Positions 18,460-30,297 of a DNA stretch of 64,000 nt are shown in pieces. This DNA is from CAVTJL01 sp963752325 (GTDB taxonomy: Bacteria > Pseudomonadota > Alphaproteobacteria > Geminicoccales > Geminicoccaceae): assembly GCA_963752325.1 (NCBI GenBank), contig CAVVXU010000022.1, positions 1-64,000 of the forward strand. Direction: 5' to 3'. Each line of letters starts with the position of its first letter. Position 1 is the first letter of the stretch. The position numbers and the translations under genes were made by a program. Below the pieces are notes generated by a model, which saw only the letters and a list, made by a program, of their open reading frames with translations, made no database searches and was not told the DNA's origin.

Positions 18460-18972
18460 ATGACGAGCAAGCTGGATCTTCTTGCCATCATCGGCCTCGT
18501 CCTCGGTGGCGTGCTGGGCATGGCCGGCACCTTCGTGCCACAGGTCGAGCTTCAGCAGGTGCTGTGGGCGATCGATGGCGCCGGCCTCGTGATGGCGGCG
18601 GGCCTGCTGGCCGTGAGATTCATCAGGCGGGGCAACGACATCGTGGCCGCAGGCTTCCTCGTCTTCGCCATCGCCGAGGGCGTCGTCATGTCGGGGACCG
18701 CGGCCGGCCCGGCCGGAAGCGTGCCCGCCTTTGCGGCCGGCACGGCGCTCTGGGCCACCGCCCTCCTGCTCATCAGCGTCCCGCGGGCCTTCCCCATGCC
18801 CGTGCGGGCCATCGGGATCGTCGCCGCCCTTCTGTTCATCGTCACCTCGCTCAGGATCTTCGCGGGCAGCCAGCTCCTGCCGACGAGCGCGCCGCTGCCC
18901 TTCTTCGCCTATCCCTTCCTCGTCCTCACCTTCCTCGGCTGGATTTGGACGCTCGTGAAAGAAGGAAGGTAG
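18460..18972 (+). CDS. hypothetical integral membrane protein
   Basis: 170 residues from ATG 18460 (MTSKLDLLAIIGLVLGGVLG); an in-frame ATG at 18418 would add 14 residues. Five or six hydrophobic helices run through the whole length, including LWAIDGAGLVMAAGLLAVRF, AIGIVAALLFIVTSLRIF and FLVLTFLGWIWTLV. I recognise no family. It stands alone on the plus strand between the ABC remnant and the next membrane protein. The frame is intact with normal codon use. Confidence 0.7.
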   Translation: MTSKLDLLAIIGLVLGGVLGMAGTFVPQVELQQVLWAIDGAGLVMAAGLLAVRFIRRGNDIVAAGFLVFAIAEGVVMSGTAAGPAGSVPAFAAGTALWATALLLISVPRAFPMPVRAIGIVAALLFIVTSLRIFAGSQLLPTSAPLPFFAYPFLVLTFLGWIWTLVKEGR

Positions 18973-19157
18973 CGCACGCCGGCCGCCGGAACGGCCGAAG
19001 GGAACGTCACCGCCAAGAGCGCCGGGAGCGAGCGCCCGGGGAAGGGCGCGCCACAGGGAGGCCCTCGCGCCGCCGAAAGCGGAACATGCCAAGCCGCCAT
19101 GCGTTGTCCGCAATTGGCCCCTCGAAGGGGCATCCAACAAAGACGGAGAAGCGGGCC

Positions 19158-20066
19158 ATGGCCACCTCGACAGCATCTTACCGGGAAGGGCGTACCGCCC
19201 CCGCCCGGCCACCGACGACGATGCCCTGGCGGCGAATATCGTGGGGCGCCGCGCTCGCAGGCGTGGCGCTCGCGATCGCCGTGCAGCTCGTCCTGATGAT
19301 GATCGGCCTCGGCATCGGCCTCTCGACGGTCGATGTCAGCGCCGGTGCGGCAGGCGTGCCTTCGGCGTCGAGCCTGAGCGTCGGCGGCGGCATCTGGTGG
19401 CTCGTGAGCAGCCTCATCGCGACGATCGCCGGCGCCTATGTCGCAGCACGGCTGGCCGGCATTCCCGTGCGTCTCGACGGTGCCCTGCACGGCCTGCTGA
19501 GCTGGGCGATCACCCTGCTCGTCACGGTCTACCTCTTGACCAGCGCCGTCGGCGGGATCCTGGGCGGCGCCTATCACATGGTCGGCAACGCCATCTCGGC
19601 GGCGGGCCAGGGCATCAGCCAGGCGGCACCCGAGGTCGCAAGCCAGACGGGCCTCTCGACCGCCAACCTCGAGAGCCAGGCCGAGGCGCTCCTCCGGCCG
19701 CAGAGCCAGCAGCCCGGCCCCGATCAGGCCAAGCGGCAGCTCCTCGCCGACCTTCGCGACATCGCGATGGGTGGCGGCAATGTCGACCAGGCGAAGCAGC
19801 AGGCGACGTCGCTGATCGCCCAGCAGGCGGGGATCAGCCAGGAGGAGGCGCAGCAGCGGCTCGAGCAGTTCGAGCAGAAGGCCTCCGCCGCCAAGGATCA
19901 GGCGGTGGCGACAGCCAAGGAGGCGGCCGACAAGACGGCGAGCGCCGTTTCCTCGGGCTCGCTCTGGGGTGCAGCAGCCCTGATCCTCGGCGCCATCGCT
20001 GCCATCATCGGCGGTGCCCTCGGCACGCCCAGCCTGTCGAGCCTGCGCGAGAGCGAGCTCATCTAG
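19158..20066 (+). CDS. membrane protein with internal coiled coil
   Basis: 302 residues. Helices are ISWGAALAGVALAIAVQLVL, a second at IWWLVSSLIATIAGAYVAA, a third at LLSWAITLLVTVYLLTSAVG, and one near the C-terminus (LWGAAALILGAIAAIIGGAL). Between the third and the last lies a charged Gln/Ala-rich stretch of about 140 residues that looks like a coiled coil (AQQAGISQEEAQQRLEQFEQ). Proteins with this plan are common in Alphaproteobacteria and are often labelled PhnA-like, without known function. ATG 19158 follows GGAGAAGCGGG. A strong terminator hairpin follows the stop. Confidence 0.75.
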   Translation: MATSTASYREGRTAPARPPTTMPWRRISWGAALAGVALAIAVQLVLMMIGLGIGLSTVDVSAGAAGVPSASSLSVGGGIWWLVSSLIATIAGAYVAARLAGIPVRLDGALHGLLSWAITLLVTVYLLTSAVGGILGGAYHMVGNAISAAGQGISQAAPEVASQTGLSTANLESQAEALLRPQSQQPGPDQAKRQLLADLRDIAMGGGNVDQAKQQATSLIAQQAGISQEEAQQRLEQFEQKASAAKDQAVATAKEAADKTASAVSSGSLWGAAALILGAIAAIIGGALGTPSLSSLRESELI

Positions 20067-20083
20067 ACAGCATCGGCAAGGGA

Positions 20084-20126
20084 GCGGGGGCCCGGCCTCG
20101 GGCGCGGCCGGGCCCCCGCCCTTTCT
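20084..20126 (+). terminator. strong intrinsic terminator
   Basis: A perfect 14-base-pair stem (GCGGGGGCCCGGCC at 20084-20097, GGCCGGGCCCCCGC at 20106-20119) with an 8-base loop, followed by CCTTTCTT. It lies 17 bases after the stop of the 19158 gene. It is one of the clearest terminators in the window. Confidence 0.75.
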
Positions 20127-20301
20127 TCCGTTCCCAGCTCACGATCCCCACCGGCTCGGAGGGTGCGGATGATTGAGCCGGTTGGGCTGAAGCTCGGGTC
20201 CGGGCGGCGAGCGAGATACCGGCGCAGCCCATGCCGCCTATTCCCCCTCGATGGTGCTCTTGCTCCCCGTCTGGGGCTCGTCGGCGAAGGCCCGATAGCC
20301 C

Positions 20302-20808
20302 CTATTGCAAGGCGTCGGCGATGGCGTCGAGCCCCTTGAGGGCGCAGACCTCGTCCTTGTCGCCGCCGGGTGCGCCGCCGACGCCGATGCCGCCGATCAC
20401 CTCGTCGCCCGCCTTGATCGGCACGCCGCCGGCGAGCAGCAGGATGCTCTCGTCCATGTTGGCGAGCCCGGCGATCGCCGGATGCTCCGCCACATTGTTG
20501 GCGAGCACGCCCGTCGCCCCGCCCAGCGAGTTGGCCGTGTAGGCCTTCTTGAAGCTCGATCCGATGGTGTGGGGGCCGGCCCCGTCGGCGCGGGCCTGCG
20601 CCCGGAGCACGCCGCCGCGATCGACGATGGCGGCGCTCACGCGATACCCGTCCGCCGCACAAGCCTGGATCGCCGTCGCCACGGCCCTCATGGCGACCTC
20701 GACCGGCAGAACCTTGGCGGTGAGCAGGTCCGCAGCAGAGGCACCGCCACCGCCCAGGGCGAGAAGGCCGCCCACCAGCATCGCAGCGCTCGAGCGTCCC
20801 GTCGTCAT
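20302..20808 (-). CDS. HbpS/GlcG family haem-binding-like protein, exported
   Basis: 169 residues. The signal peptide runs through SSAAMLVGGLLALGGGGASA, with cleavage expected after ASA. The mature part fits the GlcG/HbpS domain (PF03928): VAMRAVATAIQACAADGYRV, VDRGGVLRAQARADGAGPHT, the SSFKKAYTANSLG segment, and the closing GGDKDEVCALKGLDAI. Some members bind haem or act as extracellular partners of sensor systems; here there is no sensor gene nearby. ATG 20808 is chosen because the signal peptide starts there. The region 20127-20301 downstream shows no gene. Confidence 0.82.
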   Translation of the reverse strand: MTTGRSSAAMLVGGLLALGGGGASAADLLTAKVLPVEVAMRAVATAIQACAADGYRVSAAIVDRGGVLRAQARADGAGPHTIGSSFKKAYTANSLGGATGVLANNVAEHPAIAGLANMDESILLLAGGVPIKAGDEVIGGIGVGGAPGGDKDEVCALKGLDAIADALQ

Positions 20809-20983
20809 GGCCGTTCTCCCTGGCTTGGCCGCGGTCACGCATGCCGGCACCGAGACAGGCGCGGGCACGCCCCCACGATCGCATTACGAGCGCAGGGAGC
20901 ATGCCCATCCTTCGCGTCCAAGGTCGACCCCGGATGGCGGTCGCATCATGGACTCGTGCGCGCCGGCAGGCGAGCCGGTGGGC

Positions 20984-23110
<2,127 letters not shown>

Positions 23111-23197
23111 GCTTCCGTTCTCCCGTGAGACCGATCGTGACCGCGCAGATATAGAGCGCCCAACCTCGTTGTCGCCGGCGCGTCGTCGCGGCGCCAC

Positions 23198-23775
23198 TCA
23201 AACGGCGGCCTTGGCCCCGAGTTCCGCCGCGGCCGGCGCGCGCGACACCGAGGCGTCGTCAGTGCCCGGCGGAGGCGCCTGTCGCCTTGCCCGCCTCGTC
23301 GGTGCCACTTGATCAGCTCGACGATCTCGTCATGGTCGGTGGCGGCACGCCCGCGGACCCCCGCGACCCTGCCTTGGCGCAGCACCACGATGCGGTCGGC
23401 CACCTGGAACGCATGCAGGATGTTGTGGGTGATCACGACGACGGCAACGCCGCGGCGCTTGACCTCCTGGATGAGCTCGAGGCCGCGCCTGGTCTGGGTG
23501 ACGCCCGGGGCGGCGAACGGCTCGTCCAGCAGCACGAGCCACCCGCCCCGGTGGACGAAGCGGCAGAGCTCGATCGCCTGGCGCCGGCCGCCTGAGAGAT
23601 TCTCGACCTTGGAGCGCTCGCTCGGCACCCGCGTGCCCATGTCGTTCAGCGCCGCCTCGGTCTCGCGCAGCATCAGGGCCTCGCGCAGCCAGCGCAGCCC
23701 GAGCAGCGGGCGCACCAGCTCGCGGCCCATGAAGAAGTTGGCGACCACGTCGACATTGTGGCACAGCGAGCGATG
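23198..23775 (-). pseudogene. 5'-truncated sugar ABC transporter ATPase (FrcA/RbsA-like)
   Basis: The minus strand reads CHNVDVVANFFMGRELVRP, the ABC signature VENLSGGRRQAIELCRFVHR, the Walker B region WLVLLDEPFAAPG, and the switch His in VVVITHNILHAFQVADRIV. This is the second part of a single-domain ATPase of the ribose/fructose importer type. The Walker A half is missing: homology stops abruptly near 23775 and unrelated sequence follows. The 3' end also needs one or two shifts to reach a TGA at 23198. With no permease or binding protein nearby, this is a rearrangement scar. Confidence 0.75.
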
Positions 23776-23854
23776 AGACCGGCAGAGCCGAGGCGCGGCC
23801 CCTCGACCGACAAGGCCCGGAAGGCACCGGCGGCATGCGGCCGATCCGGCGGGA

Positions 23855-25207
23855 CTAGCCCACCAGCAGCTGCACACCGATGCAGGTTGCGATCACCGGC
23901 AAGGCGAGGCCGGCAGCGAAGCGAAGCTCACGGGGCCACGGGGCGGAGGGACGGCCCAGCGCCGCCAGGGCGACCGCGTAGCCGAGGCGGGTCGCCAGCG
24001 ACGCCACCGCCAGTCCTTCAAGCCCGAGGCCGAGCGCCAGCGACGCCGAGGCCAGCGCGGCGCTGGCCACGACCGCCGCGGCCGTGACCCAGGGGACAAA
24101 CCGCTGGCGCCGGGCTGCCTGGCTGCCGAGCATCGCCACCGCCATCAGGCCTTGAGCGACACCGGTGAACATGAAGATCCGCGCCACGCCCGCGGCGCCC
24201 GCATAGTCGGGCAGGAACCGGGCGAGGACAGGCCCGATGCCGAGGCTGATCAGCCCGAGAAGGAGCGACAGGGTCCAGGACAGGGTCAGGAGCAGCCGAT
24301 CCATCTCCCGGACCCAGGCGCCCTGACCACCGTGGCGGGCGGCATGGAAGATCTCGGGAAACACGGCCGTCCGGACGATGACGCCGGCAGCGGCGCCCAG
24401 GGTTGCGACCGACACGCCGAAGGCGTACTGCCCGAGCATCTCGACGCCGCCCATGGCCGCCACGATGAACCGGTCGATGCTCGCGAGCAGCGCCTGCATC
24501 AGGACGCCGACCGCCACCGGCAGGCCGAGGCCGATCATGGTGGCTGCGGCAGGCCAGGACCAGACCGGCCGGAGCGGCATCCGGCCCCAGGTGAGCAGGA
24601 GACCGCCCAGATTGGCGCATGCCATCCCGACGATGGCCCCGGGGAGCCCCCAGACCAGCGTCAGCGCCAGGACGGCCACGAGCTGAAGCCCGGCCTGCGC
24701 CACCTCGATCGAGGCGAAGACACGCACGCTGGCCTGCGCCCGCAGGAAGGTGGCCGCCAGGAACCACAGCCGCTCGCCCAGGCTGGCCACCGCGATGCCG
24801 GCCAGAACCATACGCCAGACCGGATCGGAGGTCGCTAGGGCCGCTCCCGCCGCCAGCAGGGACAAGGCGCCGAGGCTCAACAACAGGAACGCGCTGCCGG
24901 CCCGGGCGAAGCGCTCCGCCGTCGGGTTGAGGCGGCCATCGATCCGGTCACGGTGGGCCGAGGCCTCGACCTCGAGCCCGCGCTCGATGCCCAGGCCGGC
25001 GATGGTCAGATATTGCTGGAGCACCCTCATCAGCGACCAGATGCCGAAGACGCTCGGGCCGAGCATGGCCGCAAGCGCGATGCCGCGCACCCCGAGCAGA
25101 AGCTCGACCAGCCCGCGCGCGGTGCCGTAGCCCATGATCCGGCGCAGACGCTGGCCGCCGCGGCTCTGCCGGTCATCCGTTGGCGGTGCCGGCTCCGCCC
25201 TAAGCAT
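23855..25207 (-). CDS. polysaccharide/oligosaccharide flippase (MOP superfamily)
   Basis: About 450 residues with 12 or more hydrophobic segments in the Wzx/MOP pattern. Examples are GVRGIALAAMLGPSVFGIWS at the start, MIGLGLPVAVGVLMQALLAS followed by IDRFIVAAMGGVEMLGQYAF, and LTLSWTLSLLLGLISLGIGP. It would move lipid-linked sugar units or a similar amphipathic substrate across the inner membrane. ATG 25207 has a GTG directly before it that could serve instead. The next gene upstream on the same strand encodes a GNAT protein. No glycosyltransferase is present, so the polysaccharide locus is incomplete here. Confidence 0.78.
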   Translation of the reverse strand: MLRAEPAPPTDDRQSRGGQRLRRIMGYGTARGLVELLLGVRGIALAAMLGPSVFGIWSLMRVLQQYLTIAGLGIERGLEVEASAHRDRIDGRLNPTAERFARAGSAFLLLSLGALSLLAAGAALATSDPVWRMVLAGIAVASLGERLWFLAATFLRAQASVRVFASIEVAQAGLQLVAVLALTLVWGLPGAIVGMACANLGGLLLTWGRMPLRPVWSWPAAATMIGLGLPVAVGVLMQALLASIDRFIVAAMGGVEMLGQYAFGVSVATLGAAAGVIVRTAVFPEIFHAARHGGQGAWVREMDRLLLTLSWTLSLLLGLISLGIGPVLARFLPDYAGAAGVARIFMFTGVAQGLMAVAMLGSQAARRQRFVPWVTAAAVVASAALASASLALGLGLEGLAVASLATRLGYAVALAALGRPSAPWPRELRFAAGLALPVIATCIGVQLLVG

Positions 25208-25297
25208 CACCCGATCCCGGGGCGATGGTCGTCGCGGCGCTGGGGCGGACGAGCGCGACGCCGGCCCCCCCGGCCCATGCTGCTCCAGCGAGGCCTC

Positions 25298-26428
25298 TCA
25301 GCACTTGTCGGAATCGAGCATGCTCAGATTCCAGTGAGCGATGTCGGGCAGGCCGCCGTCGCCCTTTGCATCGGCATCGAGATCGCGGACCAGCAGCGCA
25401 TGCCGGTAGCGCCGCTCGCCCGAAGCCTCGATCGGCTGAAACCCCTCGCCGCCCATCCAGTCTCGATCCGTCGGCGCGACGGCCGCCGACCAGATGCGCA
25501 GATCGTTGAACCGTCCCGCCTCCATCACGGCGGAGATCAGGCGGCGGCGCAGCACGTCGTCGGTTGCCTCGCAGAGCACGATCCGCACGCGGTTGCGCAG
25601 CGGATCGTTCGGGGTCTCGAGCACGACGAAGGCCTCGAGGTCGTCGGCGCCGCAGAAGACGAACCGGTAGATCGAAAGCGGATTGCCGAAGCGCCAGGCG
25701 AGGTAGGTGGCGTTGCGCACGTGGCGCACCGGTCCCCTGACGGCTCCGCTGGCGATCAGGCTCGCCATGGCCTCCGCCCGTGCCTGGTGCGCGACGGTGA
25801 GCGGCAGGCCGCAGCGCGCCGAGACCGGGTCGATCCTCGATTCGAGGGTCCGGAAGGGGCGGGCGGCGGACGCCAACTCGGTGGGGAGGCGCAGCCCAGC
25901 CTTACCCCGGCGCGAAACGGCCGCCAGCGCCGGAAGGCCCCTGATGAAGCCGTGCGTGCGCCGGACAAGTCGGGCCGTGAGGCTGGCACGGCACAGGGTG
26001 GCCAGCGGGCCCAGATCCCGCCATCCGGCCCGGATCGATTGGAGGTAGGTTGCAGGGCTGGCGCTGAGATTGATCAGATAGCGGTAGCCCAGCCGCCGCA
26101 GGTCGGCAGCTGCGGCCTTCATGATCCGGCCGTAGAGATGCCTGCCGCGATGGGCGGGATGGATCACGAAATCGCCGGTGCCCAGAGCCGGCAAACGAGC
26201 ATCGCTCGGCCCCGCCAGCCAGTGCGCGCCGTGCACCGCGCGCATCCCCACAACCTGTCCCGCATGCAGAACGAGATGGAGCATCGGTCGGTCGAGGTAG
26301 GGATTCTGCTCGAACTTCCAGGCGAAGGCAGCGGCATTGCGTGCCCGATCATCACCCCAGGCATGGACCAGAAGCTCGATGACGCCCGGTCTCAGCTCAG
26401 GGCTGTACCGGACCACCTCGTAGCCCAT
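25298..26428 (-). CDS. GNAT-family N-acetyltransferase-like protein
   Basis: 376 residues from ATG 26428. The N-terminal GNAT domain reads MGYEVVRYSPELRPGVIELL, VGMRAVHGAHWLAG, FVIHPAHRGRHLYGRIMKAA with the acetyl-CoA loop (RGRHLYG), and YRYLINLSASPATYL. The second half has NATYLAWRFGNPLSIYRFVF, a pattern seen in large GNAT proteins of polysaccharide loci. It probably acylates a sugar or an amine, and the substrate cannot be told. It lies about 90 bases upstream of the flippase gene on the same strand. The frame is intact. Confidence 0.72.
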   Translation of the reverse strand: MGYEVVRYSPELRPGVIELLVHAWGDDRARNAAAFAWKFEQNPYLDRPMLHLVLHAGQVVGMRAVHGAHWLAGPSDARLPALGTGDFVIHPAHRGRHLYGRIMKAAAADLRRLGYRYLINLSASPATYLQSIRAGWRDLGPLATLCRASLTARLVRRTHGFIRGLPALAAVSRRGKAGLRLPTELASAARPFRTLESRIDPVSARCGLPLTVAHQARAEAMASLIASGAVRGPVRHVRNATYLAWRFGNPLSIYRFVFCGADDLEAFVVLETPNDPLRNRVRIVLCEATDDVLRRRLISAVMEAGRFNDLRIWSAAVAPTDRDWMGGEGFQPIEASGERRYRHALLVRDLDADAKGDGGLPDIAHWNLSMLDSDKC

Positions 26429-26639
26429 CGCTGCTCCAGGCCCTACGCTTTTGCGTACGGGCTTTTTGACTGCGACGCTTCTCGGATGGGCGGCACCGCC
26501 GCGCTCCACCAATCGTAGCTGACACAGAACTGCGGACGCGTGAAGCGGCACCGCGCCGGGCGCGCCGTCGCCAGCATCTTTCCCGCCAGCGGCATCGGCG
26601 TCTCGAGCGGCCATGCCGGCGTGCCCATGGCCGCGGTCG

Positions 26640-27441
26640 TCAGCCCGGCGCGATCCCGGTGGCCCGCTGCGGCGACCGCCCCTCGCCCAGAGCCTCGCTC
26701 GCCGCCAGCAGGCGTCGCGCATAGGGATGGGTGGCCCGGCCGGCGGCGAGGCTCGCCCGGTCGAGCTCCTCGACCAGGCGCCCCTGCTCCATGACCGCGA
26801 GCCGCCCGCACATGTGCCCCACGACCGCCAGATCGTGGCTCACGAGCAGATAGGTGAGCCCACGCGCCGCGCGCAGATCGGCCAGAAGGTTCAGCACCTC
26901 GGCCTGGACCGAGACGTCGAGGGCGGAGGTCGGCTCGTCGAGCAGCAGCACCCTGGGCTCCAGGACCAGCGCTCGGGCGATGGCGACCCGCTGGCGCTGG
27001 CCGCCCGAGAGCTGATGCGGGAAGCGGAAGCGGAAGCCGGCCCCGAGGCCCACCGCATCCAGGGCCTCGATGGTCCGCTGCTCGCCCCGGTCCAGCCCGT
27101 GGATCCGCACCGGCTCCATGAGCTGGGTGTGCACCGTCTGACGCGGATGCAGGGAGCCATAAGGGTCCTGGAAGACCATTTGGACCCGCTTGAAGAACGC
27201 CTTGCCGCGGCGGCGCCCGACCTCCTCCCCGGCGATGCGGATCGCGCCCGGTGTATCTCGGGTTAGGGCCCGCCAGCGCCCTCAGCACCGTCGACTTGCC
27301 GCAGCCCGATTCGCCGACCAGGCCGAAGCTCTCGCCCGCGGGCACGCTGAAGCCCACGCCGTCGACGACACGGACGGCGGCCCCTTCGTCCCCGAAGGCC
27401 ACGGCCAGCCCCTCGACCTCGATCATCGGGGAAGCGCTCAC
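26640..27441 (-). CDS. dipeptide/oligopeptide ABC transporter ATPase, second (DppF/OppF-like, frameshifted)
   Basis: About 267 residues. Walker A is VGESGCGKSTVLRALAG. An extra G near 27250 breaks the frame after NPRYTG, and the next frame gives MVFQDPYGSLHPRQTVHTQL, the signature PHQLSGGQRQRVAIARALVL, Walker B RVLLLDEPTSALDVSVQAEV and the switch LLVSHDLAVVGHMC. It would pair with the upstream ATPase to power import. GTG 27441 overlaps the TGA of that gene (GTGA). Last gene of the five-gene peptide-uptake operon transcribed leftward. Confidence 0.9.
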
Positions 27442-28304
27442 GACGGGCCGACGCTCGGCTGGGTCCGCCAGGCAGGATCGCGGCGCATCACGAGGAGGCG
27501 CGACCTCGGCGCATGGAGGCGCGGCAGGGCGCCGAGCAGGCCCCGCGTGTAGGGGTGGGATGCCTCGTCCATCCGGTCCGCCGGCAGCGTCTCGACGATG
27601 CGCCCGGCATACATGATGAGCACGCGGTCGCAGAAATGGCGGACCAGGTTGAGGTCGTGGCTGATGAAGATGACGCCGAGGCCGCGCCGCCGGATCAGCT
27701 CGTCCAGGAGATCCAGGATCTCGAGCCGCACCGTGACGTCCAGCGCCGAGGTCGGCTCGTCGGCGATCAGAAGATCGGGCTCGGGGATCAGCATCATGGC
27801 GATCATGACGCGCTGGCCCATCCCGCCCGAGACCTCGTGGGGATAGAGGCCCGCCACCCGGCGCGGGTCGCGGATGCGCACCGACTCCAGCATCACGAGC
27901 GCCCGCTCGGCAGCCTCCCGCCGACCGGCACGATGATGGAGGCGATAGGCCTCGGCGATCTGCTCGCCGACCCGCACCACCGGGTTCAGCGAGTATTTCG
28001 GATCCTGCAGGATCATGGCGATGCGCCGGCCGCGGATGCGGCGCATCGCGCGCTCGCCGGCCCGGGCGAGGTCCACCTCGGCGAAGCGCAGCCGGGCGGC
28101 CGTCACGCGGGCACCGGGCGGCGTGAGCTTCAGGATGGCGCGCCCTGTCATCGACTTGCCCGAGCCGGACTCGCCCACGATGGCGAGCTTCTCGCGCCCC
28201 AGCCTGAAGGAGATGCCGTCGACCGCCGCGAGCGGCCCCTCGGGGGTGTCGAAGAGGACGCGGAGGTCCTCGACCTCGAGCAGGCTCCGGGCGGGCTCCG
28301 TCAT
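27438..28304 (-). CDS. dipeptide/oligopeptide ABC transporter ATPase, first (DppD/OppD-like)
   Basis: 288 residues with Walker A VGESGSGKSMTGRAILKL, the Q loop MILQDPKYSLNPVV, the signature PHEVSGGMGQRVMIAMML, Walker B PDLLIADEPTSALDVTV and the switch FISHDLNLVRHFCD. The C-terminal HPYTRGLLGALPRL is the start of the oligopeptide-type extension, but the usual Cys-rich cluster region is replaced by a short basic tail. ATG 28304 overlaps the stop of the permease (TGATG). The frame is intact, in contrast to its neighbours on both sides. Confidence 0.92.
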   Translation of the reverse strand: MTEPARSLLEVEDLRVLFDTPEGPLAAVDGISFRLGREKLAIVGESGSGKSMTGRAILKLTPPGARVTAARLRFAEVDLARAGERAMRRIRGRRIAMILQDPKYSLNPVVRVGEQIAEAYRLHHRAGRREAAERALVMLESVRIRDPRRVAGLYPHEVSGGMGQRVMIAMMLIPEPDLLIADEPTSALDVTVRLEILDLLDELIRRRGLGVIFISHDLNLVRHFCDRVLIMYAGRIVETLPADRMDEASHPYTRGLLGALPRLHAPRSRLLVMRRDPAWRTQPSVGPS

Positions 28305-29209
28305 CACCGGCTCCGGGGATCGAGCATGTCGCGCAGCGCGTCGCCCAGGAGGTTGAAGGCGAGGCTGATGGCCAGGATGGCGATGCCCGGGATGCCGGCC
28401 AGCCACCAAGCGTCGAGCATGAAGTTGCGGCCGGTCGAGGTCATCGCACCCCATTCGGGCGTCGGCGGCTGGGCGCCGAGGCCGAGGAAGCCCAGGCCGG
28501 CGGCGGTCAGGATGATGCCCGCCATGTTGAGCGTGACGCGCACGATCACCGAAGGCAGGCACATCGGCACGACGTGCTGCAGCACGATCCGGGCGCGGCG
28601 AGGCGCCCATCAGCCGCACCGCGGCGATATAGTCGCTCGTGCGGATCGTCAGCGTCTCGGCGCGGGCAAGCCGGGCGATCGGCGGCCAGGCGGTGAGCGC
28701 GATCGCGAGGATGGCGTTCTCGAGCCCGGCGCCGAGCGCCGCGACGAAGGCCAGCGCCAGGGCCAGCCCCGGAAAGGACAGGAAAAGGTCCGTCACCCGC
28801 ATCAGTGCGAGTGTCCGTCCAGCCGCCGAGATAGCCGGCGACGGCAGCCGACCAGGAGGCCGATCGGCGCCACCGTGATGGAGACCAGGAAGACGATGAG
28901 CAGCGTGTAGCGCGCGCCGTAGACGAGCCGGCTGTAGATGTCGCGGCCGAGCTGGTCGGTGCCGAGCCAGTGGGCGGCGCTGGGCGGCTGGAGGGTCTGC
29001 CCCAGGGTCTGGGCTAGGGGCTGTGGGTGGCGATGAGCGGCGCCAGGGCCGCCGCCAGGACGAGCAGGATCACGATCACGAGGCCGAAGCAGCGGCAGGG
29101 GCTTGCTCGCCGAAGCGCGCCGAGCGAGGCCGCCCAGCTCCCGCAGCGCCGCCGGCGGAGCCGAGGCAGGCAGGGCGACCTCGCGCGCGGTGGCCGTGTT
29201 GCCGCTCAT
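28304..29209 (-). CDS. peptide ABC transporter permease DppC-like (three indels)
   Basis: About 300 residues with the N-terminal OppC-type leader and the transport domain. Recognisable pieces are HWLGTDQLGRDIYSRLVYGA, RVTDLFLSFPGLALALAF, the EAA-loop DYIAAVRLMGAS, and LGFLGLGAQPPTPEWGAM with the end FNLLGDALRDMLDPRSR. Indels sit near 29086 (extra base), 29017 (missing base, which creates a TAG) and 28596 (extra base). ATG 29209 overlaps the TGA of the DppB gene (ATGA). Forms a heterodimeric channel with DppB. Confidence 0.88.
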
Positions 29210-30297
29210 CGGGTCCTCGGGTCGAAGATGCGATAGAGCACGTCGCACAAAAGGTTGAGCCCGATGAAGATGAGCCCGATCAGCGAGCGTGCAGCCGAGC
29301 ACCGCGTTCATGTCGCGGCTGATCAGCGCGTTGACGAGATACTGCCCGAAGCCCGGCCAGGCGAAGACGGTCTCGATCAGCACGGCACCGTCGACCAGCC
29401 CGCCATAGGTGAGCGCGATGATCGTCAAGAGCTGCACGCGTGATGTTGCGGAAGGCGTGGTGCCAGATCACGGCGCCGGGTCGCGCAGCCCTTGATGCGC
29501 GCCGCCAGGACGTATTCCTGGCCCAGCTGCTCCAGCATGAAGCTGCGGGTCATCCGGGCGATGTAGGCCATCGAGGCGTAGCCCAGCACCGAAGCCGGCA
29601 GCACGAGGTGGCTGAAGGGCATCCCAGAAGACCTCCATATCGCCGCCGATGCAGCGAATCGATCAGCAAAAAGCCCGTCGTGCGGCGCCACGAGGTCCAG
29701 ATAGTAGACGCTCTGCCGCCCCGAGCCCGGCAGCCAGCCCAGATGGGCGTAGAAGAGCACGATCGCCATCAACGCCAGCCAGAAGATCGGCGAGGAGTAG
29801 CCGAGCAAGGCTCAGCACCCGCGTCACGTGGTCGATCGCCCTGTCGCGGTAGACCGCCGCCAGGACGCCCAGCGGCACGCCGAGGAGGACGGCGATCAGG
29901 ATGGCGACCGTGGCGAGCTCGACGGTCGCCGGGAAGACGCGCGCGATGTCGTTGATCACCGGTCGCCCGGTGAGGACGGCAGTGCCGAGATCGCCCCGTG
30001 CCACCCGCCCCGCATAGATGCAGAAACTGCTCGCATGACCGGCCGGTCGAGGCCCAGCTCGTGGTGGACCCGGGCATAGGCCGCCGGGTCGTAGTCGTCG
30101 CCCAGCACCGCGATGACCGGATCGCCCGGGAGCACCCGGCCGATCACGAAGGTCAGGACCAGCAGCCCGAAAAGCGTGATCAGCGTGGAGCCGAGCAGGC
30201 GGGCGGCGCCGCCCAGCGCCCGGCGGACGCGCGGCGAGGCCGGGCGCCCGGCTCCGATCGCGGGTTGGGAGAGCGATGGCCTGAGCCCCTGCCCGGC
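29208..30297 (-). CDS. peptide ABC transporter permease DppB-like (many indels, 5' end unresolved)
   Basis: Pieces in order: LITLFGLLVLTFVIGRVLPG, DDYDPAAYARVHHELGLDRP, GDLGTAVLTGRPVINDIARV, SSPIFWLALMAIVLFYAHLG, LPASVLGYASMAYIARMTRS, QEYVLAARIKG, LTIIALTYGGLVDGAVLIET and the end RIFDPRTR. These cover a full DppB. At least eight single-base insertions lie between 29290 and 30040, for example near 29293, 29437, 29471, 29622, 29650, 29807 and 30020. No ATG or GTG is found in frame ahead of the first helix, so the start may also be damaged. The frame is open back to the stop of the binding-protein gene at 30298. Confidence 0.85.

Noticed and set aside
18346..19212. 288-codon minus-strand frame opposite the 18460 membrane protein
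   Set aside because: It is rich in Gly, Glu, Arg and His without any motif, while the plus strand encodes clear hydrophobic helices.
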